DNA from: Pagrus major
Lineage: Eukaryota > Chordata > Actinopteri > Spariformes > Sparidae
Length of the DNA: 64,000 nt
NCBI RefSeq assembly: GCF_040436345.1
Contig: NC_133223.1
Location: 25,670,410-25,734,409 of the forward strand
Direction of reading: 5' to 3'
How positions within the stretch are numbered: the stretch's first letter is position 1; each line of letters opens with the position of its first letter. A program made the position numbers and the translations under genes. This document shows, piece by piece, positions 26,850-40,001 of this stretch. The notes beneath the pieces are model-generated. The model was not told where the DNA came from. It did no database searches and saw only the letters and a program-made list of their open reading frames with translations.

Positions 26850-27350
26850 TTAAAAAAAAGACATATAATGCTGATTTTCAGGTTCATAGTTTTATTCTGG
26901 GTTACTACTAGAATAGGTTTAGATGCTTTAATGCTAAAAAACATCTGTTTTCACATACTGTCCGGTGCTGCAGTATTGTATTCCCCCTCTGTCTGCAACG
27001 CTCTGTTTTAGCTCCTGTCTCTTTAAGGCCCTCCCTGGCTGATTGGTCAGCTCACACACGCCTGACCCAGCCCCACTCACAACAACAGAGCAGCCGTGCT
27101 AAATCGATACTTTAATGCCAAACTAGCCGCAAGGCATTAATTATGCAAATGTGTGACATGGCGATGTAGCGTGATGTCCACTGACGAGGCGTTTCAGGAG
27201 CAGTGTTTTCTGTGGGAGAGAGGAGCTTCTCTTGTTGCAGACTTTTGACTTTTTTAACTTTTAGAGAAGTTTACATGCACAAGAACCTATATATACATAA
27301 CACACTGAAGAAAAAGGAAACAACCAGAATGCATAATAGGTCTCCTTTAA
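26850..27350 (-). mobile_element. TTAA-flanked MITE family M2, reverse copy
   Basis: Bordered by TTAA (26850-26853 and 27347-27350). ACATATAATGCTGATTTTCA and AGAATAGGTTTA match the reverse of the copy at 55,092-55,671, as do ACGAGGCGTTTCAGGAGCAG and TTTTCTGTGGGAGAGAGGA. The open frames within are incidental. Confidence 0.75.
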
Positions 27351-28344
27351 CTATTTTTCATGCCACATATTTTTTACTACTTTAATTTAAATGTATTCTC
27401 TAAAGGACCCACACCATTATCATTGTTGCACAGGCAACATATTCTTTGTAATACATGTTTGTGAGACTCTTACCTCAGGCTGCTTCAGTCCATCTAAATC
27501 TAGACTATAAATAAGTGTACGACCACGACTCTGCTGTCATGCTTCATAACGTTTATACATGGTCTATTTTCCTTTTTCCACATCCGGGGGGAATTTGCAG
27601 GTGAGAACCTCATTTCAGAGTGCCTTTGAGCTATATATGCATGCATAGTGGACACTGTATATCAGCTCTTCTTTACATTTTCCTCTCCCGTATCTTTAAA
27701 TCTTGTTCTCGATGCAGTATTTTAGAATCATACGATATTAAACTATACATTTTAAAGCCCTTTTGGTCAGACCTTTGGTATCAGTCAGGTTTATTCCCAG
27801 GTTCATTAGAGATGCTTTTAATTCTGAAGGTAACTGGACATACAGCAGAGTCCACTGGACTGCAAACCCAAAAATGCAGCCAGGTATATATCAATTATTC
27901 ATGTGTTTCAGAGTGCTATTAAAGTGATGAAGACTGAACCTGACAACCAAAGTACTACCTTAAACTGTCAGTGACAGCTGTTTTTGACATGGGTATGCGT
28001 AGATACACACAGACATCACAAGATCATTACAGGTAATTATTTGACAAGCCAGACAGTTTCCTATATGTCTTCAAAACAATGGAAGATAGTAAGTCTCACA
28101 AGCCTGCTGTCAATCAAGATGGAGGGATTGCAGTGAATTTAGATTACACTTTGATTTCCATACAGCAGCTGTGGATGTACTGTTCTTGTATCGCTCTGTT
28201 CCTTCACAATATACTTAATGAAGATTGACTCACAGGCGGCTTCAGTTGGATTTAGGTAAAAGTAGTGGTTTGAATTCGCCAGCTATGAATTATTATTAGT
28301 ATCATTGGTAGGAGTGGTAGTAATGTTGTTACTTGTGTTTTTGG

Positions 28345-28640
28345 CCGTGTCTGTTTGTTAGTTGATTGTTTGGTTGGTTGGTTTGTCAGCAGGATTACAC
28401 AAAAACTACCAGAGAGATTTCCTTGAAACTTGGATGGAGGATGGGTCTCGGCCCAGAATAGACCCCATTAACTGTTGGTTCTGAACCAGATAAAAGGACA
28501 GATATTTACTCTTTTTAACATTTCAAGGGTGTTTCATTTATTTCCCAAGGACTGATGCGTGGATGTTGATGAAAAAACTAAGGCATTTTGAGGTGGGTGG
28601 TATCTACGGGTCTAAATGTGTTTTATTTCATATTGGAGTG
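28345..28640 (+). repeat. Interspersed repeat family R3, copy 1
   Basis: Core blocks CAGCAGGATTACACAAAAAC, ATGGGTCTCGGCCCAGAATA and GACCCCATTAACT are shared with 52,720-52,815 and, reversed, with 60,200-60,330. The family is one I know as widespread in fish genomes, and its exact class is uncertain to me. Confidence 0.7.
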
Positions 28641-31491
28641 CCATTCTAGTTGTTGTTGTTACTGTTTCACCAACTTTAAATACTAAGAATGAGATGGTAA
28701 TTAATGATAATATGTAACATTTCCACATTAAAATGTCTATAAACGACTAGACCTTTGTTATATAAATGTTTCCAACAATGTTCAAACACAGAGAAATCTG
28801 CAGTTTAACTCACGGTGATGTTAAGTTGGTGAATCTGCAAAGACTGGGCGGTGATGAGGAGGTGGACACAAAACAGCAGCATGAATGAACTAAAGGCAGG
28901 AGACAATCATATTTAAAACGACAGCAGCAAGATTAGGCTAACAGTGAAAGTGCGTCACTGTGCTATTGTGCCTGGGTGATGTGAGCAGCTGATATCAATT
29001 GACAGCCCCAGATAATGACAGGCAACTATGAGTCATCATGAGCGAGAGGACTGAATGACAGGTTGGCATGAAAAATAAACTAAAATCTCAGCGTGCAAAA
29101 GAGTCTTTACTGAACATCCACTAGAGCTTCATATTTTCCTTGGCAGTGGTAGTTGTTTAACCAAGAGGACAACAACTCCCATGATCCCACTCTCACTTCA
29201 CAATGTCATCAAACAGTCTCTTTTGTTTTCATTATTTTGACTGAGGCAGTAATTATTCCTCAAGATTTAAAAACCACTTTTCTGTGGCAGCACTTGAGGT
29301 CATTAAAGTAAAGTAGTCGCCTTGTGCAGATTGAACACTTGAGCTAAAAAGCTTTGTCATCCATTATAATTCCAGATGAATGAGTTTAATCTACGGCGCA
29401 GTGGCATTTTCATCACCTCTATTTTTATACTTAAATTATTTTTTTCCCCTTAAAATCCAACCTCAGAGAAAAACATTGGCTAACTTGATGGTGGTCAGCT
29501 TGTGGGCTTGATGTCACTGGCTGCTGTTATAAACAATCAAATGTTTGGCTGCACAGTGCAACTGTGGCTTCCTGGCTGGAGAGCCAGAATGAGTTCTGAA
29601 AGTAGTGACAGAGCAATAGTCGGAAAAAATATAAACAGGACTTGTGACAGCACCCCTGAATTTATAAGCCAGAGCTTTTAGCAGCAGGGGGCTTGGAGAT
29701 GCCCTGCTGCTCGCACTATTTGGGAACTTTGCACTAAGAGGTTTACAAATATAATCAAATCAAACCATAATGCTGTCACCTACAGGGACGCGGACAAATA
29801 TTATAACAACTTAATAGAAATTCTAATGGAATAAATCAAACAAAGCATAGCAATCTGCAGGACTTTGAAACCACTTAGACCAATGTATACATGTGACCAC
29901 CTCCTAAAAAGCTCTGTCAGTTGTCTCAAACGCATACGCTGATAATCCATGTTAAAATCACATGTTTTAGTCGTTGGTCTGGAATTGTTTTCCCCATTCA
30001 AATCAATGGAAGAACTCATGGGAGGTAGAGAGGGTGACATAACACTCAGAATGGGGTCAAGCTGTTAAGGTCTCCATTAATGTTTTTTATCAAAATATTC
30101 GCAATATATGTGCCCTCTTTCAAATAATGTGACTAATCCAAGCAAACACACTTTATGAAATAGACTACATTCACATGGCGTCCATTTTTCGTCTGGCGTC
30201 ACGCTCGGGTCGAGTGCTCGAATGCTGGGATCACGTTGTGCTGCTGTGTTCCAAGGTGCAAGTCTTGAAAATATAGGAAATCTTACAGCTTTCAGCAACT
30301 GACAAGACAATACATAGTGAAAATCTGGAGGAACATGGGCCACACTTCAAGGCAAAACAACTGATTTGATAACCCCTTGGCTAACGTTAGCATTCAACCA
30401 CTTCCATGTGATTACATCCAGTCTGTTTTTCTTCCAGGTTTAAATAAATGTGTCCAAGATGCATGTTAATATTTAGAATTAATTTATGCCTCTACTATTG
30501 TATCATGTAATGTGTGTCAAACAGTAATGTTAGCTAGGATGTCGGGTGAATGCTGACGTTTGCTGTTGGCTAGCAGAAGGCTATCAAATATGTCGTGTTA
30601 CCTAGAAATATAACCGGATGTCAGATGAAAATGGCGGCCCTGTCAATTCGCTGTACGGTGCCTCAGAGTGACAGGAGCGCCATCCAGCTTCCCCATTGAC
30701 TCCAACGTTGACAGACCAGAAATATCAGGGAAAACAGAAATAAGTAGTAGTAAGTAGTGCTTATGGGCTCAGACCACAGCTAATGGTCTACTCTTATTCC
30801 TACTAAGACACTTCAATGGGACTCCTCTGTGCTCTTAAGTCCTTACACTGTGACTCTCAGCTTTTTAGCAGCCAGCAATCACTCTGCAAGAAAAAAATAC
30901 ATTATATAGTTTGACTTGTCACAGTAGGGAGAGAACGCATGTTAAAAGGAACATATCCGTTCCATTGTCCCTCAGTGTGTCAGTGAGCCATATTGTACAA
31001 ACACTCACCAGCTTAATGGAATCCAGCCATTAGTCATTTTAAGAATTAACACAGCCGTTGACAGGTTTCTTTCCAGAAGTAGGTGTTTATAGTGAAAAAT
31101 CTGATGAACAAAGTTAGCAAAGGTGAATATAACATAGCAACTACCGGCTAAGCCTGATATTTCCCCTCAGGAATTGTTGGATACCAAACCAAAGCCCCAA
31201 GTGTTCAAGAAAAGTTAATTAATACACTTTAAACTCATTCGTTTTTTTAACATTAAATTTACTATCGATTCAGAAATGTAATTACAGGTGCTGCAAATCC
31301 TGCTATAAAAACCTTGTTATTCAGAAAGCATCCATTTATTTTGTTCCTTTGGGAAGAAATAAGGATTTTGAGAAGATTTTATTTTTTATTTTATATTTCA
31401 GAGAGTGAGACAAGAAGACTGATTGCACACCACATCTAAATACATTAAAAAAGGTATTTTTTAGATATTTTAATGTTACATATTGGATCTA
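28641..31491. other. Non-coding stretch, no gene seen
   Basis: Scattered GCTAAC/GTTAGC motifs near 30,380-30,600 suggest old MITE debris, but I cannot define borders. No coding exon seen. Confidence 0.5.
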
Positions 31492-31793
31492 TAAAGGTGC
31501 AATATATGACAGCTGGCCACTTGTCTAATTCATGCATACTAAAAAAAATGGGGGCCAGTATATCACCAGAGTAACCGCTAACTGCTGCTAACCTTAGCTG
31601 CGATTTGTAGCTGCTGTTAGCTAGTTAGCTTATATTGCTTTGCTTTGTGTTCACATAGCTAGCACAGGAATGTTGGACCAGAACAGACTGATGCTAGCTG
31701 GTTAGCATGCTAACTTCAGTGGATAACTTCTGTTGATGATGTTAGTTATACTTGAATGTTTTTAACTAAAATTTCCTACATATTACACCTTTA
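31492..31793. mobile_element. Short MITE, family M3, copy 1
   Basis: The ends TAAAGGTGCAATATATGA and TACATATTACACCTTTA are inverted repeats. The inside is rich in GCTAACTTCAGT and GCTAGC-type motifs shared with 42,010-42,318. Non-coding. Confidence 0.7.
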
Positions 31794-34700
31794 ATGTACA
31801 GACCAAAGATTGATGTCAGTCTTTTTGTCTCACTGGAAAGCTATTCTCTTAAGTTTAAAATATCTGTGCAGTAATATCTGTACATGCCCACTCTTCTATT
31901 GTAGACTATCTTTTGATTATTAAGACCAATCACTGTATGTCTGGCTAGAAGAGCTGTCCGTGTTGCTACAATATCTCAATTTAAAATCTAGTATTTCTTC
32001 CAGCTGGAGATTTGCTCAAAAAACTTGAACCACAGAAATGGACAGCAGTTAAAGGTCAAATGCCAAAGATTATCATTCAAACTGAAGACTCTCATTCCAC
32101 ATGAAGGACTTTACACCAAGCTACACAACAAGGTCAGCTTGTGCATTCACTCAAACCTGCCTTTTCTCTTTGTTGTCACAGCTGGACTCCTCGCCCCGGC
32201 TCTCCAGTCGGTGTCTTAATTATTTCATCCATGGGGTAAAAATGTATTTTCTTTTTTCCTCAGATCAGAATCCCACAGCGGACTGCAGGGTGTATACCTT
32301 TTAAAACTTTTGGCCAAGCCTAATGTATTCATTGATGCTGGTCCAAGTACACTCTTTGGAAAGAGAATGTTTTATTCAAAGAGATGGAAGTTTCACCTTT
32401 ATAGTCATGGAGACCAGCTGATGAGGCCATGCACTACATCTTTTATATTTCCATCTCATTCTTCATCTTAGGCAGGAAATTTCCTGTTCTATTCATGTTG
32501 TCCAGCTGCCATGCTCTCAAGAAGAAGTCTACCTTTTCTATACCTTCACGTTGTCTGTCTTTATAATGGTCCCATTGCTCTACTTTCCCTGGATACAGTC
32601 TTGAATATGGAATAGAGTTCATTTTTTTATTCATTACAACATTCAAATGTAAGAATTCTGCTGTGGTTTCACATATTTTGATGAGGTTTTTCTAGCTTAG
32701 CAGCCAACATTATATCCAAAAAACCTACACAGGGTTGTACAATGAAATGTAAACTGATCTAAGGATCTTTCTCTAACCTTAACCAAAGTTTAAGTTTAAG
32801 ATCACGTGATCATCTTTCTAGGCTTCAAGCTATAGGCTCGGCTAAACACACAGGTGTTGAAACAATCCTCTGAGGAACTACTGGCAGTTAGAGACGGCAG
32901 CTGTGACTGTTTGAAACCAACAATGGTAGCTCCTCAAGAGGTTAGCGTAGATGCTGCTATAGCTTCGTTAAAATAATTTGCTTTTGCTCTTCCCTCGACC
33001 GGCTTCGATAAGGGTTTGATTTACCAGCGACTCCGCTGGTATTGTTGATCTGATCTGATGAAATTATTCCATGATGGACGGGGGTGGACAGATGGTTCGT
33101 CCAATCATTTGCCATCTATTTTTTTGAAATTCCTGCCCTTTATTTCAAACAGTTTTGAGGGACGACTTCCCAGATAAGTATGTCTAACAAACCATCTGGC
33201 ACATCAGGTTAAAGTGAATCCTATACATTAAATTTTGCGTGTGTTTCAAAAACCAAAAATATCTTTTCCTAATTTTCCCCAAAGTTTTGTTGCCTAAATC
33301 TAACCATTCACTGAATGCAAAGCCTGGATGCTGGTGTGACCAGCCATGGACTTGTACACCCGCCATCCACCCTGACCATCCCACAGCAACTCCAGCGCTG
33401 TACATAAATCCAGAATGTGCTTCAATCGGTCACAGAAATGAAAGACTAGTTTCAAAACTAGTGTCAATATATGTAGTTTGGTCTTTTTGCTATCAAGGGA
33501 GATGCCATTCCCCCTCTTCTCTCTTCAAATCGCCTACTGGCAGTGATATTATGTTGTGTCTACTACAGGCTACACAAAGTATGCACTTTCATAGTCTTAC
33601 AAATGTAAAGCAAAGAAAATACTTCACATTTCTGAAAGCATTTCAATAAAGAATGTCCATAATCTTCAGCGGCTTTCAGAGAGCGTTTCAACCGAACATT
33701 ACACGTTCACAACAGTGGTGTTGTGGTGTAATTCAAGAGAATAAAGCTGACAAATGTGCGCTTTACTGCACACATTCCATGGTAAAATGCTGGTAAACTG
33801 ATCCTGTAAATGAACGACTTTGCTGTCGAGTGTGTTGCTGCTTGCACATCAACGCATCCCTGCGTGCCCGTGTCGGAGTGTGTGTTACACTTCCACTGTT
33901 GCTTTTCTTGTGGTTTATGGAGTTATAGTGCTGCTGTTTTAATACACACCGTCTGGATGACTTAGTCCCACTGTCTCCTATCAGCCAGCAGAGATAAATC
34001 AGGGCTTGTTGGGTGCTCGCTGAGGCACTAACAGTGCTTCTTATTCTGATTCTCAATACATTTACCCATGCAGCGTACAAGCTGCAACAGTTATTCTAAT
34101 TCAAATCCCCAGTCCTATGGATGAAGAGACATGCAAGTTTTTCAGACATCTTTGTTTGGCTGAGTCGAGCCCTCTGTGGTGCAGCTGATAGGGAAAAAGG
34201 GGTTGTGTACTGTGTTTTGCTCAAATGCTCCAGTGAATAAAGGAGGATTTTGAGGAAAAACATACTTTCAAGCTCCATGTTGTCAAAAATGACTTTAAAA
34301 AGCAAAAAGATAATACCATCCACCACGATAAAGCTAGACTACTGTTTTTCATATAATCAATGCTTTTATGCACGAGATACAATCAGTCATATTTTACTGC
34401 CTAATTGCACAGGAAGAACAATAATACATCAGCGGGGGTTTGCAGGTGTTATTAATCATGCAAGTCACTGTTACCTCAGTTAGTGCTGAGATGTAAGGCT
34501 GAAATAAGCAGTCTGGTCCGCACTGCTTTGTTTTGGTCGCAAACCCAGAGCGTGGTAGAGACTGGATAACGAGCTCAAGGTGGAGCTCGGAGAAGTTTCC
34601 GAGACACTCAATATGCAGAAGACTGTCGCTGTAATCTCTGCGCCTCCTATTGATTTCCATATTTACATCCGTATATCAGTGCCATAATCTGGTAGGTATT

Positions 34701-35639
34701 CGTTGCGTGAATGCAGCAATTAACATTACAATTAAGCATCTTGCCTTAAACGTTTGCAGTAATCTAGGAAGAGATAATAGTGTAGTGTTGAGGCCTATCT
34801 TACTAATAAACAGCCACTCGTGCTCTATATATATATAGAGAGAGCACGACTATAACTGCATATAACTATAAATGCATGGTTGAAGATTGTTCTAACTCCT
34901 CTACACAACTTACTGGGCCATCAATCAGCTTGATTTTGGGGACACTTTCCTACAAAATAATGTCACAGGAGTGTTTATAATTGCCTAATAGTTTCCAACT
35001 GTAGCCGACCTCTTTCACGTAAGCTAACTGATGCCATTTAGGAGACACTTTTTAGATGATCTACTCTAATAACTCAGTCTTGGATGTTCATCCAACTTGT
35101 TAAACACTTAAATAACATAGATCAGGCTGCTAATTATACACAAAAAACAAAATCTTACCAGAGACATACTGCCAAACAATCTTTGGTGCAGACAGGGTCT
35201 CTGAAGTTTGTTTTGCTGTCTTCTTATAACAACAGGCGGGATAATTGATGTTGTCTCGGCCAAAAGTATCAGTAAAATTTGTCTTCAGAAGATGACAACT
35301 CTCCTAACAGAGTGCTGGATCCTCCTCACTCCTCATCTTTGAAAAGTTTCCTGAAAACCATATCCTTCTGTGAGTTTGCACTGCACAATGCACAGCAGTA
35401 ACAAGTCATCAATATCTATTTTCCTATGCTGCAGACACAGCTGGAGCGAGCAGCGCGTGCTTGGCACCACTTTCTGTCTACAGAAAGTTGTCCTTCATCA
35501 CTGTGGATGTTCACATCATTATCTTAGCCTTGGCCCTGCAGAGATGATTTGTCTTTGCCATCTTGGAGGTTTTAGAGGCCAATGAGGGCTCTTTTTAAAT
35601 CCAACAATGGTTTAGCAATGTTTGACAACAGCAATGTGA
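31794..35639. other. Non-coding stretch, mostly unassigned
   Basis: Apart from the foldback near 33,100 I see nothing assignable. A short TA/GA palindrome (CGTGCTCT ... AGAGCACG) lies at 34,819-34,848. Confidence 0.5.
33075..33205. repeat. Small foldback repeat
   Basis: CAGATGGTTCGTC and AACAAACCATCTGG form an inverted pair about 85 bp apart around a non-coding centre. I recall similar text in other fish genomes. Low certainty about its limits. Confidence 0.35.
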
Positions 35640-36385
35640 GTGAATGAATGGAGTTTTGTTAAAAGTGTAAATGGGGAATAATTTGCCAATGTAATAGACT
35701 CTCTATTGAATCCTGTTGGCACTGTGGTTCAGGTCAAGAACAGTGTCAGATACTGTATGTTGTGTAGAAGGTTGACAAATACATTCAGTTTTCAATACCG
35801 AACAGATTGTGAAGGTTTTTTATGTATTCAGTAGTGAGAGCCTTATTGAGTACTACCTGAATAAGTTATGTGATTAACACAAGCTTAAGATATTTTCATG
35901 TTTTGTTCTACAACATAAAACATTTCAGTATGTAATTACCTTACGTTTGATTCATACAGCGTTCTCGTGTGGTCATGTGATTTTGCCATTTCCTGTTTTA
36001 TTTTGAAATTCTGCCCTCCATCTGTCTTTCTGGCTTTTGTTCCCCGTGTCATTCCCGGTTTGTGAAACCGAAAAAGTGCGGGAAACCACACAAAGGGAGG
36101 AAATGAAAAGCAAAACATGACATATGAGGGCAGAACTTCAAAATAAAACAGGAAATAACAAAACCACAACTAAAACCATGACACTAACAACTGGCTGAAT
36201 GAGACTACAGAGGTTGTTGGGGACATTAAATGTCCTCAGGCTGAACACAGAGACTCAAATACTCACTAGTCTGTCTTTACAGCTGAATTTAGATGCAAAC
36301 TATTTTTACTTTAACTTTACAACTTGTAGATTAATCAATTTATAGTGAAATATGATAGTCTAGTGTTGTAAGACACTTAGCGGTA
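35640..36385 (+). repeat. Segmental tandem duplication, unit 1 (A1-X-B1)
   Basis: A1 (35640-35965) is repeated at 36390-36715 with about ten substitutions and no indel. B1 (36298-36385) is repeated at 36718-36805 with two. The 332-bp block X (35966-36297) between A1 and B1 has no counterpart in the second unit. Non-coding. Confidence 0.95.
35971..36182. mobile_element. Foldback MITE inside block X
   Basis: An inverted pair of about 31 bases lies at 35987-36018 and 36126-36156; both contain CTGTTTTATTTTGAA in opposite directions. The outer ends GTCATG and CATGAC also pair. It is present only in unit 1 of the duplication. Confidence 0.65.
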
Positions 36386-36389
36386 TATA

Positions 36390-36805
36390 GTGAATGAATG
36401 GAGTTTTGTTAAAAGTGTAAATGGGGAATAATTTGCCAATGTAATAGACTCTCTATTGAATCCTGTTGGCGCTGTGGTTCAGGTCAAGAACGGTGTCAGA
36501 TACTGTATGTTGTGTAGAAGGCTGACAAATACATTCAGTTTTCAATACTGAACAGCTTGTGAAGGTTTTGTATGTATTCAGTAGTGAGAGCCTTATTGAG
36601 TACTACCTGAAAAAGGTATGTGATAAACACAAGCTTAAGATATTTTCATGTTTTGTTCTACAACATAAAACATTTCAGTATGCAATTACCTTACGTTTGA
36701 TTCATACAGCGTTCTACAACTATTTTTACCTTAACTTTACAACTTGTAGATTAATCAATTTATAGTGAAATATGACAGTCTAGTGTTGTAAGACACTTAG
36801 CGGTA
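36390..36805 (+). repeat. Segmental tandem duplication, unit 2 (A2-B2)
   Basis: About 97 percent identical to A1 plus B1. A2 and B2 meet at GCGTTCT-AC-AACTATTTTT, whereas in unit 1 they are separated by block X. The 68-residue frame here is incidental. Confidence 0.95.
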
Positions 36806-38981
36806 GTAACGTTAGTCATGCGACCGTGAAGCAACGCTTCAAAAATCAGTAAATGTTCTTCTGCGATGCCAACTTCTGGTTTTGCCTACAAAAATACATC
36901 ATCCCTGCAGCACTCTATTAAAATCTGCAAAAACAGAAAGCATTGTTCCATGTTACAGTATGTTTTGCTGCAGTATTCCTCAAGATTAATTACTTCTTAT
37001 TTACAAAAACATACTAGACATACGAGATGTCAGCACGATGTTGGCTTAATTGGGATGCTTTTGACCCGTTGCCCACTGGTATGCAATGACGCATGGATAA
37101 GATGCATAGTGTACATCATGTATAATGCAGGAAAATGCCTGTGCAAACATGCTACAATCATATTATGTGCTGCACAAAACCTCACGTGCTCAAACACACC
37201 GCATGCACAAGACATTATGGGCACGCTCCTGCTACTGAGCCACAGCCCCACAATCTGGCTTGTCTCTTAAAAATCTCTCTGTTCCTAGTTTATTCCTCTT
37301 CATCTCTGGCTTTGAAAGGCGAAATCAATAAGTCATGATGGCCTCCGCCTCTTTCATCTCGTCAGTGACAAAGACAAAATGTCCTTATTGTTTGTGTTCG
37401 GTGCACTATCTGACAATAACACAATCCTGAGAATCAGCTGATTATACCAGATCGTAGCAGACGGATGAAAATTCTCTCCGTACAGTATGTGTGTGTAACA
37501 TAGAGTTGATCAGCAATCAGTTTAATACACTACTCTGCGTCTAAGTGAAGTGTTTTTTGGTTTAATTTGAACATGTGTTTTCTGCCGCCAAGCCTGTTAC
37601 GCTTTAGAATACTTGGATTATGAAAGCGGTGCAGATCACGACAAGTGTGGCCATAAAATGATGAGAATGAACTCTGTTTCTTAAGGTCCTGAGTAAAGAT
37701 GTTGGGTAAAAAAACATAATAACAGCATGCAGAATGTTTTGAACAAACTCTGTTTTGAACAAACTCTGTTTTGAACGTGATGAAGACTGTACTGGCCTTC
37801 ACTGTGGTCTGCCTCAGAAACATTATGAAGCGGCTGCAGCTCAAAAAACTTAAACAGGGACTATTAAAACAGTGTGTAAAGCTCTTAATGCCCTTGGTCA
37901 ACAATATATTCTTAAAAGCTACAGAATTCTCAGTTCACGGCACTGATATTCTCAATGTGCGTAAGTCCATTTTAAAAACTGGTGAAGCTGCATTTAGGTT
38001 TTTTTTTGCTCCTTGATGAAGGAAAACCTTCTTGAGGGCTCGAGGGGGTGACTCGCTTTTTTCTATTACTTTTCAATTACAAGGATCTTACTGAATAGGG
38101 TATATGCTTGAGTTTTTGGCTGCTTGTTGTGTCAGACTGGTTGTGAGTGGATCTTTTATTGGGTCTTTCACTTCCTTTTGAGTTTTATGAGCGTGTCCCT
38201 TTAAATAAAATGCGCTTTGTAAAAATGTTTTCCCTTTGCTGTTGTCAAACAGGCCAATGAAGCCTGAAAGTGGATTATTTTTCAGTTGTCTGTCGAACCT
38301 AAAATCCAAACTTGAACATCTTATACCATACGCATTTATATAATATTTACAATGTATTGATTAAAAAGCATCACGGTTGCCATCTTGGCTGGAGGAGACT
38401 GACGGTGTAAAAGAGGTGTGAAGGAATCCATTGCAGTCAGGCTGCAATAACCATCCCTCAGTAAGACGGAGAAGGCTGTGACTTCACCTCTCCGTTTTTT
38501 GTTTTTTTTCAAAGCTTCGTAATAATATCCTTGCCCTAGGATTTCACAGCAATTCATACTCTTACATAACTCAGGCAACACTTACACAGGGGTGTGACTC
38601 TGCCACAGAGGTTTAAGTGCTGGATAATTCCTCCCATCCGCGGAACTGATATCAAGCCTTGGATGTTCGAGATCGCAGAAAATCCAGTCGCTAAGGTTCA
38701 GTGTTAATTGATTATGTGATCTCACATATTTATTTATTTTTATTTAGTTCCTCCACACAAATCTTTGGAGACATATGACACCATCATGAGACAGAATCTT
38801 TGTTTAGTCAGTAGGCTAATTCAGGACTAGGTTTGTCTGGATAGTCGAGCTAACTTTACTAAAATACAAATAAAGGAGCTGATCCGTCTGCATTAGCCAA
38901 TCAAGTCACAGTAATGTTCAAACCATTTGCTCTCTGCCTGATATAGCTCCCTATAAGCTATATAACACCAGCCTATTAGGT
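36806..38981. other. Non-coding stretch, no gene seen
   Basis: Open frames of up to 134 residues at 36,866-37,270 and 37,530-37,904 overlap one another on both strands and match nothing I know. Otherwise unassigned. Confidence 0.5.
37736..37776. repeat. Short 17-bp tandem repeat
   Basis: GTTTTGAACAAACTCTG is repeated twice, with a partial third copy. Confidence 0.8.
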
Positions 38982-39063
38982 TAAATTTGGAGTGACGCCG
39001 AGATCGAAAAGTGGCTGAAGGTATGTCGATTGCTGCTCAGCGGCATATACCGTTCCCTAGAGT

Positions 39064-39280
39064 GGCATATACCGATCCCCAGACTGGTATACAGATCCTT
39101 GGAGTGGTATATACCGATCCCCAGACTGGTATACAGATCCTTGGAGTGGTATATACCGATCCCCAGACTGGTATACAGATCCTTGGAGTGGTATATACCG
39201 ATCCCCAGACTGGTATACAGATCCTTGGAGTGGTATATACCGATCCCCAGACTGGTATACAGATCCTTGGAGTGGTATGC
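39064..39280 (+). repeat. 42-bp minisatellite, left arm, five units
   Basis: The unit begins ATATACCGATCCCCAGACTG and continues TATACAGATCCTTGGAGTGG. Five near-identical units lie head to tail. Because 42 is a multiple of three and the unit lacks stops in several frames, long repetitive open frames appear on both strands; these are not proteins. Confidence 0.95.
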
Positions 39281-39794
39281 TGCTATTATGCCGCTGTTAT
39301 TCCACCGACACATAACGGTATGTGCCGCTTGAGATTGTTGTGGCACTGAGTGACTGTTGGGTGGTTACCGCCCCCTGATGAATATATGGGTTTTTTTAGT
39401 CTTTATTGACAATGCTAACGTAACACATTGCCGTAAATAAAGGAACGTATGTATTTTATGTTGTTGGGATGTAAGCATATATACAGTAATTACACGTAGG
39501 ACTCTTGCGATATGATAGTAAAGTAATATGTCTAAATTTCTACCTATAAACTACTTAAAGCTAATGAAAGCGCTAGCCTTAGCTAACATGGCTAATGTTA
39601 GCCCAGCCACCGTAGCCAGTCTGAGTAATCGATAGCAGAAACTTTGAGCCAGCCAACCAACAAAACGATACTTAGTGACAGGTTCTCTTTATTAGAACAC
39701 AATAATACATTACTTCATATAACATTTTGAATAACACCTAAATTATTGTGTGAACGGTGGCTGGGAATAACAGCGGCATAATAGCAGCATACCA

Positions 39795-39935
39795 CTCCAA
39801 GGATCTGTATACCAGTCTGGGGATCGGTATATACCATTCCAAGGATCTGTATACCAGTCTGGGGATCGGTATACACCACTCCAAGGATCTGTATACCAGT
39901 CTGGGGATCGGTATATACCACTCCAGGGAACGGTA
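39795..39935 (-). repeat. 42-bp minisatellite, right arm, three units
   Basis: The reverse complement of the left-arm array, with three units instead of five. The arms differ in length by 84 bp (314 against 230), exactly two units. Confidence 0.95.
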
Positions 39936-40001
39936 TATGCCGCTGAGCAGCAATCGACATACCTTCAGCCACTTTTCGATCTCGGCGCTACTGTAAATTT
40001 G

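Larger units (their letters stand above)
38990..39993. mobile_element. hAT-like foldback element with minisatellite arms
   Basis: An exact 8-bp direct repeat TAAATTTG flanks the element (38982-38989 and 39994-40001). The terminal 17 bases, GAGTGACGCCGAGATCG and the reverse of CGATCTCGGCGCTACTG, differ at three positions. The inverted arms run 38990-39303 and 39764-39993 and contain a 42-bp tandem repeat. The centre (about 460 bp) has no coding sequence that I recognise. The 8-bp duplication and CAGTRGCG-like end point to the hAT superfamily, mobilised in trans. Confidence 0.85.

Noticed and set aside
39011..39349. Open frames encoding tandem 14-residue repeats (for example VVYTDPQTGIQILG)
   Set aside because: The 42-bp minisatellite lies in an inverted arm of a transposon and stays open in frames on both strands because the unit is a multiple of three. 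The mirrored arm gives the same peptides in reverse, so this is not a repeat protein.
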